Notes under the pieces: model-generated | Told to the model about the DNA's origin: nothing | The model's input: only the letters and a program-made list of their open reading frames with translations | The model's database searches: none | Made by a program: the position numbers and the translations under genes | NCBI GenBank assembly: GCA_036784855.1 | Contig: JAZDSV010000008.1 | Span: forward strand, 124,001 to 188,000 | Source of the DNA: Aphelidium insulamus | Taxonomy: Eukaryota; Aphelidiomycota; Aphelidea; Aphelidiaceae | Reading direction: 5' to 3' | DNA length: 64,000 bases | Part shown: positions 35,160-45,524 of the stretch, in pieces | How positions within the stretch are numbered: the stretch's first letter is position 1 | How the letters are laid out: the number at the start of each line of letters is the position of its first letter

Positions 35160-37229
35160 TTACTCTGGCAGCAGCAGCCGTCCAAACAACAAGTCGGACT
35201 CGGCCGACACCCGCGCCGCCATCTGCTCCGACATGTCGGCCACCGCATCCTGCATCGCCTCCCGGATGACGGCCCGCATACTGTTCTGCTGCACATGGAA
35301 CTGGCGCAACATGTCCAGGTGCATGTTCTGGATGTCGCGTTGCATATCCGCCCGCAGATCGGCCATGCACTCATCCAGCGCCGCGGACAGCATGTCAAGC
35401 GAGAATCCGCCGTGAGTTATGGATGCGATGGCATTTCCTCCATCCATGACGGTTTTTGACGTATCTGAGACTGTGGCTGGGACCTTTTCGTCTGTCAGTT
35501 TGTGGATAACGGCTCGTTTAAACTTTTCTTCTGCTGCCACGGTGTCACTATTGACAGCCGCCGTCGACTCAAATACGGGCGGCGATACGTTGCGCTGGGC
35601 CGTCACAGTGGGCGTGCGCAGCGGAGTGGGATTCGAGATGCCAGCACCAGAGTGACCCACTGGTGAAAAGGCGTCCAGCACAGTGTCCTTGGTAGCAGCA
35701 CTGGATATTGCAGCAGTGGGGGTCGCAGGATCCTTGCGGTTCTGTTCGGCAGCGTAATCGTCAACCGCAGCCCGCTCCAGAATGGCCGACAGGGCCGGTG
35801 GTTTGCTGCGTGAGATAGATTTTGACAGTGGCTGCGGGGTGGCCAGGGACTGATCCATCATGGACATGTTTTGTATCGTCTTGTTGCCCACGGGCGAGAA
35901 CATGGCCATGTAGTTGACGCTCTGGTCGGCGGCATTTGGCTGCTTCTGTTCAATGCCAGTAGCAGTTGTGTTCTTCTCGACTTTGTTTTGTCGATCTACA
36001 GCCGGCTTGTCCTCGGGCACTGACGCTTTAACTGCAGTTGAAAGCTTCTTGGACGCGGCCATCATGGAGTCGCGTTTACTGGACGGCGGCGCGGCCGGGA
36101 GAAAAAAAAGCTGACTGACGGGCTCGGCACTGTCGCCGGCCACGCGTGCCTGACAGACCGGCTGTCTGCCGCGCGAGCTCAAGTCAAACACCACAATCAG
36201 CCCGTCCAGCGTGCCCATGGCCAGCGTGGTGCCGTCGCCCTTGAAGGCCAATGCGGTGAGCGGATGGTCGGCGCTCATGGTGCGCACACTCTTCAGCTTG
36301 TCGCAGTCGTACAGAATGACGCGCTTGTCCATCGCGGCGCTGACCATCAGGTAGCGGTTGAATGGGCTGAATGCGATGCCGGTCACCTGTGCCTCGTGGC
36401 CGCCGCGAAACGACTGCAGCAGCACCGGTGCGGAGGTGCGTCGGCCCGCCTTGTTGGCCGCAGCATCTCCGGCAATGTCGAACAGATGCACCGCGCCGTC
36501 ATCCATGCCGCACGCCAGCATCGACCGGCGAAACAGTGAGAACTCTAGCGTGGACACTGCGCTTGACGCGCCGCCATCCTGACTCGCAGGCACGGCAATC
36601 TTGCTCCACTTGGACAGCGTGCGGTTCAGCAAGTGTACGGCGGCCGCGGCACCGCTGCAGTTGGAGGCGGCGCAAGCCACGTGCACATCGTCGGCGCTCA
36701 CGGCCAGCTTGTCGACAATGCCGCCCACAGCGGCCGGCACATTCCCCACCAGGCTTGCTCTCAGGGCGCCATGAGGTGAAGAGTGTGACGGCGCCACCAA
36801 TTGCAGCCGACCGCTCTCTGTGGCAGCCACACAGCCCACCGCGCGGTGCAGGTGCCGCATGGCGCACACACGCTCCCCAATGTCCACCCTCGTGGCCGAG
36901 GTGACGGGAGTGGGCGAGTCGGAATCGGTGCCACCACCATCATCAGCAGCAGTGGCATTGGACACGGCCCACACCCGACCATCAGCGTCGGCCATGAGCA
37001 CCGCGGCATCAGTGTCGCCATCTGCGCCGGCCGCACAGCCCAGCCACTCCACCGCCGACACCCCGGCCGCCGTGCAGCCCTGGATGCCACTGCGCACCTC
37101 GGCGATACCTTGTTGCTGTGTTCCAGACGACGGTGTAACATGAGACGATGGCGGTGCGGGTGCCGGGCGAGCACGCACGGACCACACGGCCGCGTTGCCC
37201 GACGCCGTCAGCGACAACAATCGGTCCAT
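35160..37229 (-). CDS. NEDD1: NEDD1-like WD40 protein, gamma-tubulin ring complex recruiter
   Basis: An uninterrupted frame of 689 residues. The N-terminal half is a WD40 propeller (for example HEAQVTGIAFSPFNRYLMVS and HPLTALAFKGDGTTLAMG). A disordered Ser/Pro-rich middle follows. The last 70 residues form a helical domain (LDECMADLRADMQRDIQN, HLDMLRQFHVQQNSM) that corresponds to the gamma-tubulin-binding C-terminus of NEDD1. Length and order agree with NEDD1 of about 660 residues. The protein anchors gamma-tubulin complexes at centrosomes or basal bodies and in spindles, which suits a flagellated organism (compare IFT46 at 50381-51612). It is one of the few intronless large genes in this window. 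Confidence 0.88.
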   Translation of the reverse strand: MDRLLSLTASGNAAVWSVRARPAPAPPSSHVTPSSGTQQQGIAEVRSGIQGCTAAGVSAVEWLGCAAGADGDTDAAVLMADADGRVWAVSNATAADDGGGTDSDSPTPVTSATRVDIGERVCAMRHLHRAVGCVAATESGRLQLVAPSHSSPHGALRASLVGNVPAAVGGIVDKLAVSADDVHVACAASNCSGAAAAVHLLNRTLSKWSKIAVPASQDGGASSAVSTLEFSLFRRSMLACGMDDGAVHLFDIAGDAAANKAGRRTSAPVLLQSFRGGHEAQVTGIAFSPFNRYLMVSAAMDKRVILYDCDKLKSVRTMSADHPLTALAFKGDGTTLAMGTLDGLIVVFDLSSRGRQPVCQARVAGDSAEPVSQLFFLPAAPPSSKRDSMMAASKKLSTAVKASVPEDKPAVDRQNKVEKNTTATGIEQKQPNAADQSVNYMAMFSPVGNKTIQNMSMMDQSLATPQPLSKSISRSKPPALSAILERAAVDDYAAEQNRKDPATPTAAISSAATKDTVLDAFSPVGHSGAGISNPTPLRTPTVTAQRNVSPPVFESTAAVNSDTVAAEEKFKRAVIHKLTDEKVPATVSDTSKTVMDGGNAIASITHGGFSLDMLSAALDECMADLRADMQRDIQNMHLDMLRQFHVQQNSMRAVIREAMQDAVADMSEQMAARVSAESDLLFGRLLLPE

Positions 37230-37527
37230 ATGAATTCAGTGGAAACAGTGCCGCGTTAAATATTATTATATATTATATATGTTATATATGGTATTATCTA
37301 TGCCGTGCATAGATAACCCTGTCATTGGTCTGTCATTGGCGTACTTGCGCATGCAGGCAGTCAGAGCACAGCTGCGTCGGATTTATGCCGATAGATAGGG
37401 AGAGATAGAGAGAGTTACCAAGTACATTTAGTAATGGAGTGTGCACTGCCTCTGTACTAGTAGCCCGCCATGACGTGCTAATAGTTCCTTGGTTAAAGTG
37501 CATTGATGTTCTGCCGTGTCAAATAGG
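37230..37527. other. Intergenic gap
   Basis: About 300 AT-rich bases with short TATA-like and GATA/GAGA repeats between NEDD1 and the secreted repeat protein. No gene was seen. Confidence 0.5.
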
Positions 37528-38190
37528 CTACTTCGGGCTGCGTTGTTGTTGCTCACCGCAAAGTTCCACTTGGTCGCCTGCATACGGCACCGATTGACGA
37601 GCCTCCAATTGCTCGTTACCTTTTCGTTCCCGCAGCCAACTGGAGAAATCTGCATCGGCTTTGCGCCTCTGTTCCTCTCTGGGCAGGCCAATGCGATCAT
37701 ATGGATATTGCGCGCAGTGGCGTGGATCCAAATACTTTTTTCGCCGTTGTTCACGCAGCCAACCAATGAAATCTGCGTCGGCTTTCTGCCTCTGTTCATT
37801 TATGGGCAGCCCGATACGGTCAGATGGATATTGCGCGCAGTTGCGTGCCATACTAAATACCGCATCATCTATGTGCGCGTTAAGTCGAACCATGTCAAAA
37901 CTAACATTTTTTTCTTCACCTGCAGAACTGCTGGGACTCCCGCTATATTGGCAGCGATTCGCTATCCGCTGCAGCAGCCAATTTTTTCGACGACGCGTAG
38001 CTAGTTCACCACGGGCTTTTGACGCACTCTGCGCACCAAACTTGTGGGCAGCCCGTGTCACATCGCCGTTCCCGGACGTGCCGCCACCGAGAGCCAGCAA
38101 ATCCTGCATGGTCTTACCGCGAGTGCTGAGCACGCCAGGTGCAGCGGATGCGACCAGAAGCATGAGCAGTGCAAACGTTTTGGACGGCAT
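37528..38190 (-). CDS. Secreted protein with about 45-residue tandem repeats
   Basis: I start this at 38190, where a clear signal peptide begins (MPSKTFALLMLLVASAAPG); a longer frame from 38292 has no sense as a leader. The mature protein of about 200 residues is very basic. Two repeats of about 45 residues share the core CAQYPxDRIGLPxxEQRxKA followed by DADFxxWLRE, and a third degenerate unit ends the protein. Runs of Arg and Lys lie between units, which could be processing sites. I do not recognise the family. It is probably secreted; an effector or propeptide-like role is speculation. Confidence 0.6.
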   Translation of the reverse strand: MPSKTFALLMLLVASAAPGVLSTRGKTMQDLLALGGGTSGNGDVTRAAHKFGAQSASKARGELATRRRKNWLLQRIANRCQYSGSPSSSAGEEKNVSFDMVRLNAHIDDAVFSMARNCAQYPSDRIGLPINEQRQKADADFIGWLREQRRKKYLDPRHCAQYPYDRIGLPREEQRRKADADFSSWLRERKGNEQLEARQSVPYAGDQVELCGEQQQRSPK

Positions 38191-38565
38191 TATATTTTTT
38201 TGGATGAGAACAGATTCAGCCTGCAGATATGCACCCCTTATGGCCTCCTGCATACCCCCCTGATTGCGAATAGCCACGCAGTTGCCTGGCAACCAGATAT
38301 TGCTTCAAACAGTTACTTACCAACAGATACGTGGCTTTACGGCGCGGCGATGACGAATTTCAATGCTGCATGGACATGTCGCGGTGACTGTGGCTGATGG
38401 ACTATTCAGCTAGTGGACTAGTCAGTACAAACTACCTGTCCACGCGTACAGAGTATTTGCACGATACTAGAATGCCCCTATATTCAATAAGCAATTCCAG
38501 GCAGTTGGGGGATGACATCACACATCAGACAACGATAAACAGCGCTGCTCCGGGTACATTCCAAT

Positions 38566-39187
38566 ATGCCGCGCATTGCAATTGGCAAGTATCTTGGCAT
38601 GCTGGGTCTTGTCGCGTCTCTCGTGTCGTCTCACCCACCCACTACTGTACACATTGCACTCATGTCGGTGCAGTACACGCGGCCTGGAATGAGCGCGTGG
38701 TTGGCGCGCTGGTGCAGGGGGCACGTGAGCGTCTGGCGCAGCAGCACGGCATCACCGACGTGACGCTGCACAGAGTGCCTGGCTCGTTCGAGCTGCCGTT
38801 TGCATGTGCCGCACTGGCCCCCTCATACGACGCTATAATCGCTATAGGTGTGCTAATCAAGGGCGACACCATGCAGTAGGTGACTGTCTGCTTAACTGCA
38901 TATCCGCAATATTCAATATCAGCTTCGAGTATATTGCGGATGCCGTGAGCCACGGGTTGATGCGCGTGGGCCTGGACACCAAGAAGCCCGTGATATTTGG
39001 CGTGCTGACGTGTTTGACGCAACGTCAGGCGGAGGAGCGTGCTGGACTGCTGAGTGGTGGCTCTGCAATACCACCGGAGCAGATGCAGCAACGACATGCG
39101 CATGATAGTGCAGTCACGGCGGCGCCGGCTCACGGTAACCACGGTGTCATGTGGGCCGATGCCGCGGTGCAAATGTTGGCATTATAG
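38566..39187 (+). CDS. RIB4: 6,7-dimethyl-8-ribityllumazine synthase
   Basis: Three exons (38566-38584, 38674-38875, 38923-39187) give about 160 residues, the usual length. Motifs in order are PRIAIVHAAWNERVVGAL, the substrate-binding VPGSFELPFA, IAIGVLIKGDTMHFEYIA (with the catalytic His next to the intron), GLMRVGLDTKKPVIFGVLT and a C-terminal helix (WADAAVQMLAL). The enzyme condenses a pyrimidine with a four-carbon sugar phosphate in riboflavin synthesis. Intron 1 has a GCAAGT donor and a GTGCAG acceptor, so it is a GC-AG intron; only this splicing restores the conserved start. Animals lack this enzyme, which helps place the organism. A loop of about 25 residues before the last helix is longer than usual. 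Confidence 0.92.
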
Positions 39188-39793
39188 TAAACAGTGCTTA
39201 ATACCTGAATATATGTATGGAGTTATGGCGCACAAGTGCAATGCTAAAATGTTTCGTTTATTAAAAATGAAGCGCCGCTTACTATACAATGTCATATCGG
39301 AAGGAAAGGCTACTGCACGCACCATTTGTGAAGACGCATCGTAATCTTCTGAACACGCATAACTAAAGATGTGGTTTTCGCATGCGGATTGTTTACGATG
39401 TAGAAAACACCACCACATGTTTTCGCTGAGATGCACGCTGAAGTGTCCAAGTTGAAAACCCAAAATAAGCCGAATTTTTTGGCGTATGAAGAGTTTTTTG
39501 AATACTGTATCGACATCGCTAGTCTTCGTGAATCTACCTTCATTGCTGTGCACATTATCTTCTACCGGGAAAACTCAAATATTACGTTTCCAGAAACTTT
39601 TACTTCAACTACACTGCGCGACAAAGAATCTAAAGCCAGGCGCTGCACCATTCCATTCTACTATTTGGTTGTATTAGCTTTTTATCGCCATAATGTCCGC
39701 ACTGCTATTGTATGATGAACTTGCAATGGATCAAGTTAATGGAAAACAGTGAATTGAAGCAGCACTATATTGATCTCATTTGGGCAACGTTAA
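39188..39793. other. Intergenic gap between RIB4 and a secreted-family gene
   Basis: About 600 bases. Short open stretches on both strands have no recognisable content. I checked for family remnants and saw none that I could defend. Confidence 0.5.
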
Positions 39794-40447
39794 TCATTTG
39801 TAGACACTGTCGTATTTAAAACGAACTCCAATGCACTTTCCAGAATTGTCATTGTAGCACTGGATACCAATCATTTTGGCAGCGAGGTTGTTATCCTTGG
39901 TCAAGTCGTAGTCCGTGTGAAATCCTCTGTTACAGCTGCCAATCTTCTGCTCTGCACCATTAGTCACGTCGGGCCATGCGGAAAAAAAATTGATGTACGA
40001 GTTGTCTCTATAAGGCCAGACCCTCCAATGACGAATTCCATAATAGGATAATACTTTATCAGTGCCCACATGAAACTTATTTGCCGAATATCCGCGAGGA
40101 AGCGCAGGTCTCGGTTGACAAGGTGCTTTGCATTTTTGAAGTTGTGACGAGACCATATAGCCAAGTGTCCACCAAACAGTATTCGGTTCATGATTGCACG
40201 AAAAGCCAAAGGCAAATATTCCGGACACGCCATACTTGTATATCGTGTAGATGTTACTCACATATCCTTCATGGCAGTATCCGCCCTTTATAAATTTCAC
40301 ATTTTCAGTCGTTTTCGGGTTAAATTTCGTCCAGCCATGGCATCTACCAGTGTGGTCCGAACAATCTGCAGCGTTATAATGACGCGAACACTGTACAGCA
40401 CTCAGTGCAAAAACAACGGCTAGTGTCGCGGCCAACAGAATCTTCAT
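39794..40447 (-). CDS. Secreted family member, copy 3 (diverged)
   Basis: A single exon of 217 residues with a strong signal peptide (MKILLAATLAVVFALSAVQC). Family landmarks remain: GWTKFNP, KGGYCHEGY, GIFAFGFSCN, VWWTLGY, a HWRVWP segment, and MIGIQC then CIGVRFKYD at the end. It has additional Cys pairs (SRHYNAADCSDHTGRC and KCKAPC), so it is more disulfide-rich than copies 1 and 2. It lies 5.5 kb from copy 2 and is clearly older in divergence. The function is unknown. Confidence 0.75.
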   Translation of the reverse strand: MKILLAATLAVVFALSAVQCSRHYNAADCSDHTGRCHGWTKFNPKTTENVKFIKGGYCHEGYVSNIYTIYKYGVSGIFAFGFSCNHEPNTVWWTLGYMVSSQLQKCKAPCQPRPALPRGYSANKFHVGTDKVLSYYGIRHWRVWPYRDNSYINFFSAWPDVTNGAEQKIGSCNRGFHTDYDLTKDNNLAAKMIGIQCYNDNSGKCIGVRFKYDSVYK

Positions 40448-40959
40448 CGTCAGCAGAATATTTTATGTTTTTCACAAGAGGTGATTTACGCTGCAGCAGT
40501 GCTTTTTATGTCCAAACCATGGTTGCACGAACACAAGGCACGTTACACGAGACACAAGGCATCTAGCCAATCTAGTGCCACTAATGACACGTGTCGTCGC
40601 ACAGCCATTGCGTCATTGTGTCACCCATAGTGGCTGTAGGTCTCACCATTCATATCGTGAAACGCACGGCAGAGCGACTCATCGTGCAAGAGTATGATAA
40701 ATGAATGCCCATTATGTGTTCCTCAGCGATTGTGATATTTACCATACACTCCATGTAGGACATAAAGATGAATAGCAGAGTTTAATACATAAGCAGTATG
40801 GTAGTCGGCGAATATCGGCACTTATTGTACTGTAGTGTGCCATGCGTGGCACTGTGCTCTGTCTGTCTGAGTGCACTGTCTGTCTGGAAATAATTATAAC
40901 TTGTTGGTCATAAATCACGCACTGACACACACACGCACACTTGTACACATACAACAAAG
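40448..40959. other. Intergenic gap between divergent genes
   Basis: About 510 bases separate the start of secreted-family copy 3 and the zinc-motif protein, which face away from each other. Both promoters should lie here. No gene was seen. Confidence 0.5.
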
Positions 40960-43900
40960 ATGGCCTGGGAGGAGGAGCCGTCTGGCGCGCTTTGTGGCGG
41001 CCACCGCGATTATGGCATGCCACATGGGGTCAAATCCTCTACTACGACTACTCCAGGTGCATATGCACCCAGTCAGCGTCACGGGCGCCTCTCCAGTCCA
41101 CAGCGTCGCGGCCACCACGATCGCCATGACGCGCCGCGTGTTGCCCACGCACGCGCCGCCGTGGACCATCACCGCGCCGGGGTGCCCATTCGCGACACGT
41201 GGAAGCCGAAAGCTGGTGTGGATGTGCCGGTGCCCACGTCCTCGGTGCATGTGGACGTACAGCCTTTGGGCAATTGGGTGGCGCCGCCTCCGACGCGATC
41301 TCCACCTGTCACACTGCGCGATCCGTCTTATACACAAGGCCGCGACCATCAGCCACAGCCACAGCAGCTGAAGCAGTCGTCCCCGGCGCCCCCCACTGCA
41401 GCGTTGGCAGTGCCATATATTCCTCCACCAGCTGGTGCGGCATTGAGCTCCGCGGCACGCAGCAATGAGCGTGTATTCGATCTGGCGGCGAGCCAAGTGG
41501 ACGCGCACATTAGCCAAGTGTGCCAGATGGCCGCGCGCAGCCGCAAAACACTTTTGTGCTGCATTCAAGTCACGTCGGCCGTGTCCGCTCCGGATGGCGA
41601 TTATCCCGTGCAGCTGCGTGTGGTGCAGCCCCAACTCAGTCTCGCCGACGTGCTGTCCACCACGGTGTCAGTGACTGCGCTGGCGATGGACGCCGACACT
41701 TCACCGGCGTCGTCGTCATCAGCTGCTGTGGTGCTGGACTCGGTGTCGATGTCTGTACCGCTGGCTGCCGTCGCGGAACAGCTGCACCGCCTGCACGATG
41801 TGTGCGTGATGACCGACTGCATGTGCAAGTGCTCGTTCGCCATCGACGGCGCCAAATTGGTATTGCAGCCAGAGTTTACCGCGCTGCTGCTGGACATGCA
41901 GGTGACACGCTATGCCTCCGCGAATGCCGATGTATTTTCCGCGTGGAACACTGGTGGCCAACCTGCTCCCGAACATCCTGCTATTATGGATGTCAGTGCG
42001 CAAGCGAATGGCACCGTTCCGGCGGTGACTGGATGGCGATCGCCCGCGAATAGCTCGCCGCCGCTAAATGGGACAGTAATGGAGAGTAATCAGGGCTGGG
42101 ATCAGTCTGCGCGCACATCTCCCGTTAACACACCGAATATATCGCCGCCGAAACTGGAAGAATTTTCGGCGCCGAAATCGCCAATAAGCCGTCAGTCGCC
42201 GCCCGTCAACTCCTCTGCTACAGCACATGAGCCTGAAGTTTGTCGCGATTACAATGTAAGCATTATTGGTAACTGCATGTTAATATGTCATATGCTGACC
42301 GTATGCCTGCAGCGAGGAGTGTGCCAGTCGCAGAGGAACAGCTGTGTCCACGGACTGCATGTGTGCAACTTTCGCCACCCAAACGGCCAGCTGTGCTTGC
42401 TTGATACGCACAGAGCCGGGCTACACGGAGACCGCTTCAGTAACCACTCTGCGATTGGATCGCGGTCCACAGGCGGTGCTTTCTTGTTTGGCAACAGGCC
42501 ACCTGCCAAAGCCGAAATCTGCAATGTATGCGCAAACCTGTTGTACATTAATGTTGACAAGTATATCAATTTACACCTTTTAGTCATGGAATAGGAATGC
42601 TTGCCGCCATCCAGCGTGCCGATTTGTCCACCGTTGCCAGGTCTGTAATTCGACGGAACACCCAGCCACCTATTGTCCACAGCGCGCCGGCGGTGGTGAC
42701 AAATCTGCAGATGCAGTTGGTAATACCACCAAGAGCAAATTGCCACACGAGCCGCCGCGGCAGCGCCGTCTGTCAAACGCACATCACCCCGGGGAAAGCA
42801 AACGGTCCAACTTGCCGGCCGAAGCCGTGGGCTTTTGTCATGCAAGTTGCCGAACGCAATGTTTTATTGCCACGCTAATCAATGTGCAGAGCTGGAATAT
42901 GGGCAAGTGCGATGTGGGAAATTGCCTGTTTATCCATGCGTGCGCCCACTGCAAGTCCCCGGAACACCGCAAGATAGCTTGCACTGTTGGTATGTTGTTT
43001 AAATTTAATATGATCAATTATATATTTGACGTGTATATAGAGCGCACTCGGGATTCCTTCTGCGACCTGTTCAACGTTGCGCCCTTTCTTGAAATGGTGA
43101 GGTTCACGTTATGAGAGATTCAATTAATAACTTAACCTGTATCCAGCACAAGGACAAGCGAGGAATGTGCCCCAACAAGACGGCCGACTGCCCCAAGGTT
43201 CACGCCTGTCTGCATTGCCATCACGATAACCACACCGTGCGCGACTGCGGCCGCGTGAAGCGCAATGACAAGCCGCGCATAGTGCGTGATCTGAAGACTA
43301 GAATTATCCGCGCTCATCCCGATGTGAATCCGTTGTCATCCGGCATTCCCGCGGGACTTCGATTCAAGCTTCCACTCTGCTGTGAGCAGTTCAATGCAAG
43401 TTTGTTGTGGATGTTTCGGTTAAGTTAGTAGTTAACATTATGATTGCAGTGCGGGGGTGAGTGCGAAGAAGAAAAGTGCGAGAAGCCGCACATTTGCGAT
43501 TATGTCAATATTGTGCATGGTGTTGATGGCGTGGAGCAATTAAAACTCTGTGGCGGTGACCACGCAGCCGTCGATCATCCAGAAAGCAAGCCGGGCGACC
43601 TCGACATCTGTCCCGAGTTCAACAATAATGGTCGCTGTGGCGGTGGTGGCACTGAGTCGACTGTGCGCTGTCCTCTTGGCTGGCATATTTGCGGCAACTG
43701 CAAAGTGCTGGGCCACTCTCTACGCGATCATCATGCCAGCAGTGCACCTCTGTCCCCTGCTAACGGCGGTGAAACGGGACACAGTGTAATTGACAATCAG
43801 AATCATACGCCCGATGCAGATCTCGCCTCACTCGCGCCGTACTGCTACGAGTTTGGCATGCAGACGTGCCTCAAGTCCGCCTACCACTGTCCGCTGTTGC

Positions 43901-45003
43901 ATGCGTGCGAAAAGTGCTACCGCATGGGTCATGCCATTGGCGCGTGTAGTCGCCTTGAGCAGTCGCGCTCATTTCACGATGCGTCCAGCGCGCCTGTCAA
44001 TGTGGTCACGGAGAAATCTGATGCTTCGCTATCTGAGACGTTGGATGACAAGGTTAACACTTCAGAACTCGTCGAGATTAATGCCGTGGTTAATGACATT
44101 GATAATGCGGCGCCAGAGTTGTTAGTCGGCGATGGAATCGACATGGACGTTGCTAAAATTACAGTCGCCGTGCAAGAGGCTTATTTGCTTGGGAATCCGG
44201 CTTTGTCCGGTCTTGCCGAGGCGAGTAGTGTAAGTGAAGAGCTGAACAAGAGTGATTTGGTCAACAATGACCGTGACGGGGCTGAAGCGGCTGAAACCGC
44301 GCCATCGACTGATGCGGCAACGATTGTAGCGGAAACTCCCGTTGGCAGTGTTGGCAGTGAGGAAATTATCAGCGGGAGCATGGACAGTACAGAATCTCTC
44401 GCGGCCGATATTGCCACGTCAACTGAATTAGTTGCAAAATCTGACGTACCTGCTCAGAATAGCGATGTCAGTGGTAATTTGGTTGTGGAATCTCCGGATC
44501 AATCAAGCCTTGTGCCAGTTTCCGCAAAAGCAGCCGCACACAATTCAGCCACTGAATCCGAAACTCTGTTAGAACCGGTAGAAGTTGAACAGCTCGAAGT
44601 CGCAGTAGACGCATCCGAGCAAGCCGAGGAGTCGACAGCAACTTGTGCCGAGGATGTGGACAAGACTTCGAATGAATCCGTAGCCGGTTCGCAATCGCCT
44701 GCCCCAAATGGCGACGACAATAGTTTGGGTTCTGCAGTCGAACATGCTGGCACCAAGGTTCTCGCTTCTGTCACGGGCCAAGATAACATCGCGTTGGAAA
44801 GCGTCGATGAAACTACACAGGATACGACCGCCAAAACTGTGTTGGAACCTGGTGAAATCGATGAGACAACAATTGCGGTAGATTCTGCCCAGGTAGTCGA
44901 GGAAGCTTCAGGGCCAAGTGCCGACGATATAGGCAAGGTTTCTACAGAGTCTGTTGTCGGTTCTGAGTCGCCTGACGTCTCCGCGGTTGCAAATGGTCGT
45001 TAA
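40960..45003 (+). CDS. Large protein with repeated CCCH-plus-zinc-knuckle modules
   Basis: The first 420 residues are low-complexity, Pro/Ser-rich and contain no domain I know. From about 42238 there are about six copies of a compound motif: a CCCH-like finger whose final His is followed after one residue by a CCHC knuckle (C-x2-C-x4-H-x4/5-C). Examples are CRFVHRCQVCNSTEHPATYC (near 42620), CLFIHACAHCKSPEHRKIAC (near 42950), CPKVHACLHCHHDNH (near 43210) and CPLLHACEKCYRMGHAIGAC (near 43900). The C-terminal 330 residues are strongly acidic. Introns include 42255-42313, 42543-42594 and a GC-AG intron at 43396-43449; other borders near 42985-43150 are inferred. RNA binding is likely from the fingers. 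Such CCCH-CCHC combinations also occur in proteins linked to mobile elements, which I cannot exclude. Confidence 0.65.
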
Positions 45004-45447
45004 AAATAAGGCTCAGCTACGGTTGATGCATCGAATTTCGACCTGGTGCCTACTGCGGTAACGCAAGCAGATTCGAACGCCGAATCGATTCCCGGTGCTG
45101 AACTTGATTTCAAGCCGGAACAATGCGCTGAAGCCGATGGCGGATCTTTGCTGGGAAACGCCTCCATGGAATCAGTGGCTGGCTCGGATGAAAATACGGC
45201 ACCGTTTGAGGAGGACAGTGCGGCAGGGGACAGCGGCTCTGTCAAAAGCACAGATGTGGCAGAGGACGGCACCTCAGTGGTCGCGGAAGCTGTTATGGGG
45301 GACGAGCCTGACAAAACTTTGTCTTTTACGCCGACGCTGCCTTCTACTTCAGCTCCATCAACTGTATCGGACAGTGTGCATGCATGCGTAGGCGACAGCG
45401 CGGTACCAGCAGGCGAAGAACATGTCAAGGCGCCACCAGCCTTGTGA
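45004..45447 (+). other. In-frame open extension after the stop of the zinc-motif gene
   Basis: The gene ends with TAA, AAA, TAA. The same frame is then open for another 146 codons to 45447, with the same acidic Ser/Ala/Glu composition and with repeated phrases (SMESVAGSDENTAP). It therefore looks like a former or conditional continuation of the protein. A GT...AG pair would remove just 15 bases containing both stops, but that would be far shorter than any other intron here. Confidence 0.5.
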
Positions 45448-45524
45448 ATCGACAGGCGATAAATCATCCACACAAATTCCATTATCAAGCTCAATAAACA
45501 ACAACAGAGTATAAATGCATACAA

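Noticed and set aside
39431-39715. A small plus-strand gene between RIB4 and secreted copy 3
   Set aside because: No similarity to anything here, no good start context, and overlapping open stretches on both strands of equal quality.
44995-45012. Reassigned TAA codon (variant genetic code)
   Set aside because: TAA, TAG and TGA all end other conserved genes here at the expected C-termini, so the code looks standard.
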